Program-made: the position numbers and the translations under genes | Assembly (NCBI RefSeq): GCF_003711845.1 | Contig: NZ_RHLQ01000002.1 | Span: 1 to 64,000 of the forward strand | Reading direction: 5' to 3' | Source of the DNA: Lysinibacillus halotolerans | Lineage (GTDB): Bacteria > Bacillota > Bacilli > Bacillales_A > Planococcaceae | Length of the DNA: 64,000 bases | The notes under the pieces: generated by a model | What the model was told of the DNA's origin: nothing | Databases searched by the model: none | Seen by the model: only the letters and a program-made list of their open reading frames with translations | In this document: positions 52,984-61,350 of the stretch, piece after piece | Position numbering within the stretch: the first letter of the stretch is position 1 | Layout: every line of letters begins with the position of its first letter

Positions 52984-53931
52984 TTAGTGACCACTATGGT
53001 CTGTGTGCTCCGATTCATCTGTATTCCCATGCATATGATGAGATGAATGATCTTCTGATTCTGTATCTGTATCAGATTCTGAATTTGTTCCATGGTTGTG
53101 TTCTGGAGCAGGACTAAATTCTAAATGAGTACCAGTAAAGGTCATTTGTCCTAGATGACCTGGTTCTAATAATTTTTGGAATTCACTTTCAGTTAGTGGC
53201 TCAGCAGTATCGTGTACTTCATCAACCCACTCATCAAATTCTTTTTGAGACATAGCTGTTACATTAAATGTATTTTCTGCGAAACCTTTACCACTGAAGT
53301 TTGCATTTCGTCCCATAAATTCTCCTGGACTATCTGCAGCTAAATGTAATGTTGTGACCATATCGGACATCGCATATTTTTGACCACCAAGTTGTGGAAT
53401 CCAGAAACTTGTAATAGGTCCATATGAATAAAGTTTAAATTCAATTGGACGATCCGTCGGAATATAAAGGTAGTTAACTGTTTCTACCCCTTGTTCAGGA
53501 TAACTAAAATGCCATTTCCAGTTAGAAGAAGAAGCGTAAATTACTAAAGGTTCTTGTTCTTCGTAACCTTCTGGTGCAGATTCAACTATATAGTTACTTT
53601 GTACGGAAACAAATGATAAGTAAGCAACAATCAATACAGGTATACCTACACAAATTGCTTCTACCCATTTATTCCCTTCAAGATGAGGTGGTTCATAATC
53701 CTCACTTTGTTTTGAAGCTCGGTACTTAATTAATATATAGCCTAACATCACCATGACAACAATGACGATAACTGCCATAATGCCAATTGACAACATAATG
53801 TCACTTGCTTGTCTCTCAGCCTGTGGTCCTTTAGGGTCTAAAACTAAAAGAGGTTCACAACCTGTAAGAATGAGAAGAAGTGCCATTACGGACGTTAGAA
53901 ATGTCCATTTTTTTATCATTTCAATATTCAC
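52984..53931 (-). CDS. qoxA: Quinol oxidase subunit II, with a His-rich tail
   Basis: A lipobox (LILTGC) opens the mature protein, followed by two membrane helices and a cupredoxin-like outer domain. It lacks the CuA Cys-x3-Cys motif, so the enzyme takes electrons from quinol. FWIPQLGGQKYAMSDMV is typical of QoxA. The last 45 residues are unusual: about ten His among Asp, Glu and Ser (ends SEHTDHSGH), a plausible copper or zinc handling tail. It is the first gene of qoxABCD. Confidence 0.96.
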   Translation of the reverse strand: MNIEMIKKWTFLTSVMALLLILTGCEPLLVLDPKGPQAERQASDIMLSIGIMAVIVIVVMVMLGYILIKYRASKQSEDYEPPHLEGNKWVEAICVGIPVLIVAYLSFVSVQSNYIVESAPEGYEEQEPLVIYASSSNWKWHFSYPEQGVETVNYLYIPTDRPIEFKLYSYGPITSFWIPQLGGQKYAMSDMVTTLHLAADSPGEFMGRNANFSGKGFAENTFNVTAMSQKEFDEWVDEVHDTAEPLTESEFQKLLEPGHLGQMTFTGTHLEFSPAPEHNHGTNSESDTDTESEDHSSHHMHGNTDESEHTDHSGH

Positions 53932-53987
53932 CTTCCCTTTATTGTTGTTAGAACAACACTGGTGTTACTTCCATCAACTCTATTACT

Positions 53988-54016
53988 ATTCTAATAAAAT
54001 TGATTAAAAAAGGAAT
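53988..54016 (-). promoter_or_regulatory. Possible qox promoter
   Basis: On the minus strand TAGAAT (53993-53988) could be a -10. At 17 bases spacing the -35 would be ATTCCT, a poor match, which suits an activated promoter next to the repeat array. Confidence 0.35.
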
Positions 54017-54030
54017 CACTAAAACCCGTA

Positions 54031-54114
54031 TTTCACGTAACGTTCATATTCCATTCAAAAGTTATTCACGAAAAGTTCACCAGTAGTACACCAGTTAGAC
54101 ACGGAAAGTTCACT
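54031..54114 (-). repeat. Eight 11-bp direct repeats upstream of qoxA
   Basis: In the qox orientation, GTGAA-like pentamers recur exactly every 11 bases. On the plus strand the units begin at 54032 (TTCAC), 54043 (TTCAT), 54054 (TTCAA), 54065 (TTCAC), 54076 (TTCAC), 54087 (TACAC), 54098 (GACAC) and 54109 (TTCAC). Tandem binding with 11-bp phase is typical of OmpR/PhoB-type regulators such as PhoP and ResD. The nearest unit lies about 15 bases from the suggested -35. Confidence 0.7.
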
Positions 54115-54204
54115 ATTTATCAAGTTCCCATCAAAAAAGGGGATATATGGTTAATTAGGATAAATAAAGGTTGTAAAACAGGAGAAAAGAGGGGAATAAT
54201 TAAA

Positions 54205-54229
54205 AAAGATCTCTTTTATAGAGATCTTT
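54205..54229. terminator. Hairpin, possible terminator
   Basis: AAAGATCTCT (54205-54214) and AGAGATCTTT (54220-54229) pair around TTTAT. Flanks are A- and T-rich on both strands. Confidence 0.5.
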
Positions 54230-54261
54230 AACGGTAAAAAAACTTTTATTAGTATAATAAT

Positions 54262-54294
54262 TTAGTCGTTTAAAATAACTTTTTAAACGACTAA
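54262..54294. terminator. Second hairpin, possible terminator of the small basic gene
   Basis: TTAGTCGTTTAAA (54262-54274) and TTTAAACGACTAA (54282-54294) pair perfectly. It lies about 100 bases after the minus-strand 46-aa gene. Confidence 0.5.
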
Positions 54295-54396
54295 AAACAA
54301 AATGTGCTACATTTTAATATGATTTAGCTGCTATAGTTTAATTTGTTATCATTTAATAAAAATAAGGATATTTTTCTATAATAAAGGTATTAAGAA

Positions 54397-54537
54397 CTAG
54401 TCATTCGTTTTATTATTTTGAAATTCGATTTTCTTTAAAGCTCTTTCAAAATTTTGTTCTTGTGAAATTTCCTCGCGACTATTATGTTTCTTCGGTTTTT
54501 TTTCTTTTCGGAATGTTGTTTTTTCCTTCTTCGCCAT
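54397..54537 (-). CDS. Small basic protein, 46 aa
   Basis: ATG 54537 has AAGGGGTGAT upstream and opens MAKKEKTTFRKEKKPKKHNS, a lysine-rich start, followed by the helical NFERALKKIEFQNNK. It is strongly basic and probably disordered at the N-terminus. I recognise no family. The good ribosome binding site and downstream hairpin support a real gene. Confidence 0.6.
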   Translation of the reverse strand: MAKKEKTTFRKEKKPKKHNSREEISQEQNFERALKKIEFQNNKTND

Positions 54538-54690
54538 CTATATCACCCCTTGTACTTATTTTGGTTCATTTCGAAATCGGAATACTAAGCAATAAATGGT
54601 TCTTATAAATCAAAATCATCTTTTTTAATTTATATGCCCTTGCAAGTCGTTCAGGTACGACATCTACTAGTATGGAAGGAGGGTGATAAA

Positions 54691-55203
54691 ATGGGACCAG
54701 AGCGTAAAGCTAATTATGAAGGAAATGAAGAAGAACTATCTAATCGCATCGAAAGTGAAGTTATATTGGATCGGAATTCCCTTATTATAAGTCAAAATTT
54801 TTGTGTGGATGCAACTGTAGGAGCGGAAGAAAAGTTAATCATTGAGAAAGTTGTAATTACTGAAGAAGATGGTGAACCGATTGAATTAAACGAGTCCTCT
54901 TATTTCGAAGAAGAAGTGAAAGAAGAAATAAAAATTCGACAAGATTATACACTCATTTACGCAGCTCCTGCGACTCCCATGCGTTCACCATTATTAATGA
55001 CCGTTATTGCTAAAAATTTATCTGACAACGATGTTTTAGTTTGTATGGAAGATGATGCAGACATTTTAGTAGAAGAAATTGTTCCAGCTAAATCTGAATT
55101 AGCTTTGACGGCACAAAGTGCGTTATTTTTAAGAGCTTTGGCCCTTAGTCCAAGTCGTGTACAATTTTTTATAAGCGTATTCCACCCAACAACATTGTTT
55201 TAG
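54691..55203 (+). CDS. Unknown protein, 170 aa
   Basis: ATG 54691 has GGAGGGTGAT upstream (an earlier frame start at 54634 has none). The protein is acidic and beta-rich (RNSLIISQNFCVDATVG, DYTLIYAAPATPMRSPLLM, VQFFISVFHPTTLF) with no signal peptide. The pattern is reminiscent of exosporium/coat-like beta proteins, but I cannot assign a family. A weak hairpin (AAGCAC/GTGCTT, 55229-55250) follows. Confidence 0.6.
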   Translation: MGPERKANYEGNEEELSNRIESEVILDRNSLIISQNFCVDATVGAEEKLIIEKVVITEEDGEPIELNESSYFEEEVKEEIKIRQDYTLIYAAPATPMRSPLLMTVIAKNLSDNDVLVCMEDDADILVEEIVPAKSELALTAQSALFLRALALSPSRVQFFISVFHPTTLF

Positions 55204-55485
55204 CATGATGAGAAGCTATAGGGAACTAAGCACTTTTTTAGGTGCTTCCTTTATCTTTTTCTTTTTATAAAAATCAATTCAAAATAAATAAAGATTAACT
55301 AATTTGCTCATAATTTAGTTTAATACATAAGTTAGTTTTCAATCTTGAATACACACTTTATACCTATTACCTTTTACCCTTTATTCTCAAAGATGGATAT
55401 CTTTACAAGGGCTATAAAGTAACTTAACAATGGAAAGTTACGATTTAGTTGCAAGAAAACAAATAGGTATAAGGAGTGTATAGAA
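55204..55485. other. Intergenic region, about 280 bp
   Basis: Apart from a weak hairpin near 55229-55250, the region is AT-rich. I looked for PhoP-like 11-bp repeats before the phosphoesterase and found none. Confidence 0.45.
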
Positions 55486-56787
55486 ATGATTAACTATTTA
55501 TCTACTAAAGCAAAAAGAAAGGTAATGGCTGTTCTAGCAGCATCTGCCATTTTACTTCCCGCTTCTCTATCAACGAATGAGACATCAGTAGAAGCGGCGA
55601 AAGTAAACAACAGTACTTATGAAGTGACGGACATTGCCTTTTCTGTTGGAGCAGATGAATCACAACGTACATTCAATTGGTATACAGATTCGACATCAAA
55701 ACCAGGTGTTATACAATTAGCAAAAGCGAATAACGGGAATGGACAACAGTTTCCAAAAGGGAAAACGATGACGATAGAAGCAACTTTAGAGGAAGCAACG
55801 AGTGGTGAATCGAGTCATGAAGTGACGATTACAGGATTAAAAGAAAATACAACTTACAACTATCGATTTGGTGACGGAAAAGGAAATTGGAGTGAAACTT
55901 ATGCGTTTACTGTCGGAGGAGACAAAGATTTTAACTTCCTATTCTTCGGAGATCCCCAAATCGGATCTAGTGGCAACATTGAAGCAGATGGACAAGCTTG
56001 GCAAAAAACTTTAGATATCGCTTTGGACCAATTCCCTGCAACCGATTTTTTAGTATCAGCTGGTGACCAAGTAAATAAATCAAATAGTGAAGAAGAATAT
56101 GAAGCCTATTTTTCACCAGATGAAATAAAACAATATGCAATTCAAACAACTGTTGGTAATCATGATAACTCAGCAACATATGCTAGTCACTTTAATGTTC
56201 CAAATGAATCTACTTTAGGAGCAACGAGTGCAGGTGGAGACTATTCTTATGTATATAATGATGCATTATTTATCGTATTAAATAGCAACAACCGAAATAA
56301 TGAAGAGCATGCCCAATTTATTGAAGAAACGGTTGCTGAAAATTCTGATGTGAATTGGAAATTTGTTGTAATGCACCATTCGATTTATAGCGAAAATAGT
56401 CATAAATATGATCGTGACGTATTAGAACGTCGTGAAGAATTAGTACCTGTTTTTGATGAAAATGACATTGATGTCGTATTAATGGGACATGATCACGGAT
56501 ATGTTCGTACTTATCAAATGGAAGGCAACCAACCATTATTTGAACAAAACTTTGTAGCTGAAAACACAGTAAAAGATCCAACTGGTGTCCTTTATTTAAC
56601 AAGTAATTCCTCTTCCGGAAGTAAATATTATCACTGGAGAGATGACGCTGCATTTTACACAGCTTTAAGAAGCCAAAATTATAATCCATCCTATTCAAAT
56701 GTAGAAGTTACGGACAACACATTTACTTTTACAACTTATGATGTTGTAACAGGACAAGTTATTGATGAATATAAAATCATAAAGTAG
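55486..56787 (+). CDS. Secreted metallophosphoesterase (purple-acid-phosphatase-like)
   Basis: A signal peptide (cleavage near residue 37) is followed by a fibronectin-like N-domain (TITGLKENTTYNYRFGDG). The calcineurin-like domain has FFGDPQIG (motif I), VSAGDQVNKS (II), VGNHDNS (III), VMHHSIYS (IV) and LMGHDHGYVRTY (V), with all two-metal ligands present. It removes phosphate from extracellular esters. At 433 aa it lacks S-layer or anchoring domains, so it is probably released. ATG with AAGGAG upstream and a strong terminator after it. Confidence 0.92.
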   Translation: MINYLSTKAKRKVMAVLAASAILLPASLSTNETSVEAAKVNNSTYEVTDIAFSVGADESQRTFNWYTDSTSKPGVIQLAKANNGNGQQFPKGKTMTIEATLEEATSGESSHEVTITGLKENTTYNYRFGDGKGNWSETYAFTVGGDKDFNFLFFGDPQIGSSGNIEADGQAWQKTLDIALDQFPATDFLVSAGDQVNKSNSEEEYEAYFSPDEIKQYAIQTTVGNHDNSATYASHFNVPNESTLGATSAGGDYSYVYNDALFIVLNSNNRNNEEHAQFIEETVAENSDVNWKFVVMHHSIYSENSHKYDRDVLERREELVPVFDENDIDVVLMGHDHGYVRTYQMEGNQPLFEQNFVAENTVKDPTGVLYLTSNSSSGSKYYHWRDDAAFYTALRSQNYNPSYSNVEVTDNTFTFTTYDVVTGQVIDEYKIIK

Positions 56788-56807
56788 AAATTAAAAATGA
56801 ATGACAG

Positions 56808-56847
56808 TAGGTAAAACCTTTAAAACAGAGGTTTTACCTATTTTTTT
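56808..56847 (+). terminator. Strong terminator after the phosphoesterase
   Basis: TAGGTAAAACCT (56808-56819) pairs with AGGTTTTACCTA (56829-56840), followed by T7. Confidence 0.88.
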
Positions 56848-56905
56848 ATAAACATGACATCAAAACGTTTTGTAAAATTCCAACGAAATTTCTTACCTGA
56901 CATTT

Positions 56906-56919
56906 TGAAAACGCTTTAA
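56906..56919 (+). promoter_or_regulatory. cre-like site before the acyl-CoA dehydrogenase
   Basis: TGAAAACGCTTTAA matches the cre consensus except at one position. Confidence 0.5.
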
Positions 56920-57044
56920 TTTTTTTTGCATATGTAAGGTGCTATACACATACCGTTAGATAACTGAGTATTCTAAATAATTGTGAACAATGATTGACAA
57001 TTTTTAGATCAATTACTCAATTAAACAATAAGGAGTTGTCATGG

Positions 57045-58211
57045 ATGGATTTTACTTTAACAGATGAACAAAAAATGATTCAAAAAACAGTGAGAGATTT
57101 TGTAAACAAGGAATTAAAACCGTTAGAACAAGAAGTTTTAAAAAACGAAAGGGAAGGCAAACCAGGAATTTCACGGGAGAAAGTACAAGAATTACGTGAA
57201 AAAGCTAAAGAGATTGGTTTCTGGGGCATTAATACACCTGAAGAATATGGTGGGGCGAATTTAGGACCAATTATGTCTGTGTTAATTGCGATGGAACTAG
57301 GAAGAACTTTTGTACCATTTAATTTCGGGGGTTCAGCGGACAACATTTTATATTTATGTAATGAAGAACAGAAACAAAAATATTTAATACCAACCATTAA
57401 TGGTGAGAGGCGTTCATGTTTTGCATTAACTGAGCCAGGAGCAGGATCAGATGCGAGAAGTATTCAGATGCAAGCTGTAAAGGACGGTGACCACTGGGTT
57501 TTAAATGGTGAAAAAGTATTTATTACAAATGGGAACGAAGCAGACTTTGCAATGGTATTTGCTGTAACAGATAAGGAAAAAGGAGCCAATGGAGGCGTAA
57601 CTTGTTTCCTTGTGGACAGAGAAATGGGTTGGGAGTCTGAGCCAATTCATACAATGGGTGAATGGGGTCCAGCAACCCTAATATTTGATAATGTTAGAGT
57701 TCCAGAAGAAAACATTTTAGGAGAATTAGGTCAAGGATTCAACCTTGGTATGCAATGGATTGGTCAAGGACGTTATATGATTCCTGCAGGAGCAATCGGT
57801 GCAGCTGAACGATTACTTCAAATGGCCATTGATTATTCAAAAACGCGTGTTACATTCGGTAAACCAATTGCTGAACGACAAGCAATTCAATGGATGATTG
57901 CAGATTCAGCTGTTGAAATTGAAGCGGCGAAATGGATTGTATTTAGAGCTGCTTGGATGGCTGAAAATGGAATGGATGCTCGTCATCAATCTTCCATGGC
58001 AAAATTAAATGGAGCGGTTATGGCGAACCAAGTTGTAGATCGAGTATTACAAATTCATGGTGGTATGGGTTATACGAAGGAATTACCTATTGAACGTTGG
58101 TACCGTGAGCTAAGACTTCATCGCATCTTCGAAGGTACAGATGAAATTCAACGCCGTACAATTGCACGCAACTTATTAAAAGGTCATGTAAAAGTTGGGG
58201 AATTACTATAA
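57045..58211 (+). CDS. Acyl-CoA dehydrogenase
   Basis: This 388-aa FAD enzyme has AMELGRTFVPFNFGGS, FALTEPGAGSDARSIQM (FAD/substrate motif), FGKPIAERQAIQWMIA and HGGMGYTKELPIERWYRELR. The catalytic base Glu lies in IFEGTDEIQ. It introduces the alpha-beta double bond in acyl-CoA, passing electrons to ETF. Chain length cannot be read. ATG 57045 has AAGGAG nine bases upstream. It opens the acyl-CoA region; an inferred cre site lies upstream. Confidence 0.93.
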   Translation: MDFTLTDEQKMIQKTVRDFVNKELKPLEQEVLKNEREGKPGISREKVQELREKAKEIGFWGINTPEEYGGANLGPIMSVLIAMELGRTFVPFNFGGSADNILYLCNEEQKQKYLIPTINGERRSCFALTEPGAGSDARSIQMQAVKDGDHWVLNGEKVFITNGNEADFAMVFAVTDKEKGANGGVTCFLVDREMGWESEPIHTMGEWGPATLIFDNVRVPEENILGELGQGFNLGMQWIGQGRYMIPAGAIGAAERLLQMAIDYSKTRVTFGKPIAERQAIQWMIADSAVEIEAAKWIVFRAAWMAENGMDARHQSSMAKLNGAVMANQVVDRVLQIHGGMGYTKELPIERWYRELRLHRIFEGTDEIQRRTIARNLLKGHVKVGELL

Positions 58212-58247
58212 TTGTAGCGTTTTTCAAATGATTATCAGTAAAACATA

Positions 58248-58327
58248 CTATCCAGTCAGTTTTTTAAAAGCCCCATCATACTAACCAGTCAGTTCTTATT
58301 TCACCATAAAATACTGGCCGGTTAGTT
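58248..58327 (+). promoter_or_regulatory. Three operator-like palindromes, 33 bp apart
   Basis: ACTATCCAGTCAGT (58248-58261), ACTAACCAGTCAGT (58281-58294) and ACTGGCCGGTTAGT (58314-58327) fit one palindromic consensus, ACTRNCYRGTYAGT-like. Their starts are exactly 33 bp apart. The sequence class resembles TetR-family operators of fatty-acid and ring-degradation genes. No regulator gene is adjacent. Confidence 0.65.
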
Positions 58328-58385
58328 AATAGACTTTTAAATTGCTAGAATATTAGGCTCATTACAACCCTATCGAAAGGGGGAA

Positions 58386-59531
58386 ATGTCTTTGAAATCA
58401 GAAAGAGTTGCGGCAATCGTTGGGGTTGCTGAATCCGATCTTGGAAAGACGCCAGGTAAAAATGTATTACAATTACAAGCACAAGCTGCCAAGTTAGCGT
58501 TAGAAGATGCTGGATTAACAAAACATGATGTGGATGCAATTTTTACTGCGGGCAATTGGGCATGGGCTCCTAATTTAATGTTAGCAGAATATTTGGGTAT
58601 TCAACCAAAGTATACCGATTCAACTAATATAGGTGGTTCTTCTTTTGAAGCCCATGTTGGGCATGCGGCAGCTGGGATTAAAGCAGGTTTATTCGATGTT
58701 GCCCTTATCACGTACGGTAGCACCAATCGAACAAAACCAACAAACTCAAGTTTTCAATCTCCATTGACTGCCCAATATGAAATTCCATATGGTCTTCCTA
58801 CTCCAGTAGGGGCATATGCATTAGCGGCCACAAGACATATGCATCAATATGGAACAACATCTGAACAGCTTGCAGAAATTGCTGTTGCAACTAGAAAATG
58901 GGCCACATTAAATGAAAAGGCTTACATGAGAGAGCCAATTGAAATAGCAGATGTTCTTAATTCCCGTTTTATTGCAGAACCCCTTCATTTATTGGATTGT
59001 TGTTTAGTTTCTGACGGTGGAGGTGCCGTCATCGTTGCTTCTAACAAAGTAGCTTCAAAGTTAAAGAAGAAGCCTGTTTGGATATTAGGTCATGGGGAGT
59101 CCCACTCCCATAATACCATTACAAACATGCCCGATTTAACGATGACTAGTGCTCGTGAATCTGGTAAAGCGGCTTTTGAAATGGCGGGCATTTCCCACCA
59201 CGAAATTGATGTTGCTGAAATTTACGATTCGTTCACGATTACAGTTTTATTAACTTTAGAAGCTTTAGGATTTTGTCAACCAGGAGAAGGTGGTGCCTTC
59301 GTAAGTGGACAACGGACTGCTCCGGGGGGAGATTTTCCGATGAATACAAATGGTGGCGGTTTGTCCTATTGTCATCCGGGGATGTATGGAATCTTTTTAT
59401 TAATTGAGGCTGTTAGACAACTCCGAGGAGAATGTGATGTTCGTCAAGTAAGTGATGCAAATCTTGCATTAGTTCATGGAACAGGAGGAGTGCTTTCATC
59501 TACTTCTACAGTCATTTTAGGGAGGGATTAA
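58386..59531 (+). CDS. Thiolase-superfamily protein without catalytic cysteines
   Basis: The 381-aa fold is that of the thiolase/lipid-transfer (SCPx-type) family. Where thiolases have the nucleophile Cys, this has GGSS (83-86, in NIGGSSFEAH). The second Cys of thiolases is replaced in HGTGGVLSS. His is kept in YCHPGMYG. Ltp2-like members lacking these Cys are aldolases for acyl-CoA side chains and pair with DUF35 proteins, as here. ATG 58386 lies close to AAAGGGGG; TTG 58392 would have better spacing. First gene of an operon. Confidence 0.85.
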   Translation: MSLKSERVAAIVGVAESDLGKTPGKNVLQLQAQAAKLALEDAGLTKHDVDAIFTAGNWAWAPNLMLAEYLGIQPKYTDSTNIGGSSFEAHVGHAAAGIKAGLFDVALITYGSTNRTKPTNSSFQSPLTAQYEIPYGLPTPVGAYALAATRHMHQYGTTSEQLAEIAVATRKWATLNEKAYMREPIEIADVLNSRFIAEPLHLLDCCLVSDGGGAVIVASNKVASKLKKKPVWILGHGESHSHNTITNMPDLTMTSARESGKAAFEMAGISHHEIDVAEIYDSFTITVLLTLEALGFCQPGEGGAFVSGQRTAPGGDFPMNTNGGGLSYCHPGMYGIFLLIEAVRQLRGECDVRQVSDANLALVHGTGGVLSSTSTVILGRD

Positions 59532-59532
59532 A

Positions 59533-59934
59533 TTGATAAAAGATTTAATAAAATCCGGGATCGACGAAGAATCTAAACCTTATTGGGACGGATTAATAGA
59601 TCACAAGCTATTGATACAACAATGTGAAGACTGTCAACAGTCTATTTTCTATCCACGTTCCATTTGCCCACATTGTTTTTCAGGTCAGCTATCTTGGTTT
59701 CAAGCAAATGGAACTGGAAGCATATACAGTTTTACTATTGTCCATCAAGGATACGGACCGTTCAAAGGCGAACCCCCTTATGTAGTAGGGATTGTTGAAC
59801 TGGATGAAGGGGTTCGAATGATGACAAGAATCATAGGGGACAAAGACGAAATTTCAATAGGTAAAAGGGTGTCGGTCGTATATAAAGAAGTAGAAGAAGA
59901 CTTCGTTCTACCTTATTTTCAACTAATTGCATAA
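59533..59934 (+). CDS. Zn-ribbon OB-fold (DUF35) protein
   Basis: An N-terminal zinc ribbon has CEDC and CPHC, followed by an OB-fold (TGSIYSFTIVHQGYGPFKGE, VVGIVELDEGVRMMTRI). DUF35 proteins form complexes with cysteine-less thiolases (Ltp2/ChsH2 type) and with archaeal thiolases, shuttling acyl-CoA. It starts two bases after the upstream stop, TTG with GGGAGGG upstream. A heteromeric complex with it is likely. Confidence 0.92.
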   Translation: MIKDLIKSGIDEESKPYWDGLIDHKLLIQQCEDCQQSIFYPRSICPHCFSGQLSWFQANGTGSIYSFTIVHQGYGPFKGEPPYVVGIVELDEGVRMMTRIIGDKDEISIGKRVSVVYKEVEEDFVLPYFQLIA

Positions 59935-59983
59935 TGAATCCAGCCAAAACAATATAGGTTTAAATCAAATGTTATGAGAGTTT

Positions 59984-60017
59984 AAACGGAAGAATCCCTC
60001 CTTCCGTTTCCTTTTTA
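59984..60017 (+). terminator. Terminator after the DUF35 gene
   Basis: AAACGGAAG (59984-59992) pairs with CTTCCGTTT (60001-60009), then C and T5. Confidence 0.78.
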
Positions 60018-60032
60018 TTAATTAGAAAGAAG

Positions 60033-61232
60033 ATGAAAATTATGATGGATAGGAAGGCGTTCTTTTTACTAGGATTCATTATGTTTTTGACGATGACAGG
60101 TTATGGAATAGTACTTCCTACATTACCATTTTTAGCAGATGATCTACATCTCTCATCCGTTCAAATGTCATCCTTAATTATTATTTGGGCCATTTCCCAA
60201 TTGATTACTGCTCCTTTATGGGGGCGTTTAGCGGATAAAATAGGGAGAAAACCTGTATTAATATTCGGTGTATTTGGATTTGGAATTGCTTTTTTACTAT
60301 TAATCTTTGCTCAAAATTATTGGCAATTAGTATTCGTAAGATTGATTGGAGCCGCATTGTCATCGGGTGCCCAACCTGCAGCCTATTCCATGGTGGCTGA
60401 TCAAACAGACAAAATGTATCGAAGTAAAGCAATCGCTAAAATGGGGGCCGTAAACGGTCTTGGATTTCTTTGTGGTCCTGCTATTGGAGGCGTATTTTCC
60501 CCTTTAGGAGTAATGGTACCATTTATCATTGCAGGCTCATTGGCACTTATTACTCTACCTTTTGCATGGTGGTTTATTAAAGAATCTGGTGTTGTAAACG
60601 AAGAAGAAGACAAATTGAAAGAGGAAAGAGAATCGCTGTCCCTGTGGAAATCGATAGGAATGATAACTAAAACAGGTTATTGGAATCATTATACGATTAT
60701 TCTTGGATTATCCATTGCGGCATCGAGTTTTTTCGGACTGCTGGGCTATTTTATGATTGCGAAGTTTGATGCTACCTCACTATTTGTCAGTTTAGCTTTT
60801 AGTGCTCAAGCAGGTATGTCCGTAATCGTACAATTTTTTTTCCTAAATAAAATTTACGAGTACTTGGATGAAGAGAAAATTTGTAAAATTGGCCTCGTCA
60901 TTGTTGTTGTTGGTTACAGTATTATCAGTTTTTCACCATACGTTTGGACTGTTATATTCGGTTGTACGTTAACCGGTTTAGGGCAGGCGTTAGTTCGCCC
61001 AACTACGACAGCTATGTTATCCAAACAAAATGAAATGGGGCAAGGGATCACCATGGGGTTACAGCATTCAATGGATAGTTTAGGAAGAATACTTGGTCCA
61101 CTTTGGGGTGGATGGATATTTACTTTCTTTATATCGGGTCCTTTTGTTACTTCGGCGATTATTACTGCCTTACTTTTAGGGATAACATACATCAGTGCTC
61201 ATCAACAATATCTTCAAACAAAAAAAGCATAA
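60033..61232 (+). CDS. MFS transporter, 12 TM
   Basis: This 399-aa permease has GRLADKIGRKPVLIFG (motif A), VRLIGAALSSGAQPAAYSM (helix 4) and MGAVNGLGFLCGPAIGG (motif C). It resembles YttB/TetA-type drug or metabolite exporters. Its place between thiolase/DUF35 and acyl-CoA ligase genes suggests transport of a pathway substrate. The ribosome binding site is weak; ATG 60042 and 60045 are alternative starts. Confidence 0.85.
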   Translation: MKIMMDRKAFFLLGFIMFLTMTGYGIVLPTLPFLADDLHLSSVQMSSLIIIWAISQLITAPLWGRLADKIGRKPVLIFGVFGFGIAFLLLIFAQNYWQLVFVRLIGAALSSGAQPAAYSMVADQTDKMYRSKAIAKMGAVNGLGFLCGPAIGGVFSPLGVMVPFIIAGSLALITLPFAWWFIKESGVVNEEEDKLKEERESLSLWKSIGMITKTGYWNHYTIILGLSIAASSFFGLLGYFMIAKFDATSLFVSLAFSAQAGMSVIVQFFFLNKIYEYLDEEKICKIGLVIVVVGYSIISFSPYVWTVIFGCTLTGLGQALVRPTTTAMLSKQNEMGQGITMGLQHSMDSLGRILGPLWGGWIFTFFISGPFVTSAIITALLLGITYISAHQQYLQTKKA

Positions 61233-61289
61233 CAATCAGGAATTTATGGCCCCATTCATCAATTGTTATGTTGTTTCGTTAAATAAAAA

Positions 61290-61303
61290 TGAAAACGTTT
61301 TCT
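61290..61303 (+). promoter_or_regulatory. cre-like site before the acyl-CoA ligase gene
   Basis: TGAAAACGTTTTCT matches the cre consensus except for the last base. It lies 48 bases before the start codon. Confidence 0.55.
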
Positions 61304-61350
61304 AGTTATGTTTAACTATGAAAAAAGTAAATCATCATTAGGAGGATAAC

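Noticed and set aside
55320-55485. PhoP box before the secreted phosphoesterase
   Set aside because: TTAACA-like hexamers occur but not with 11-bp spacing.
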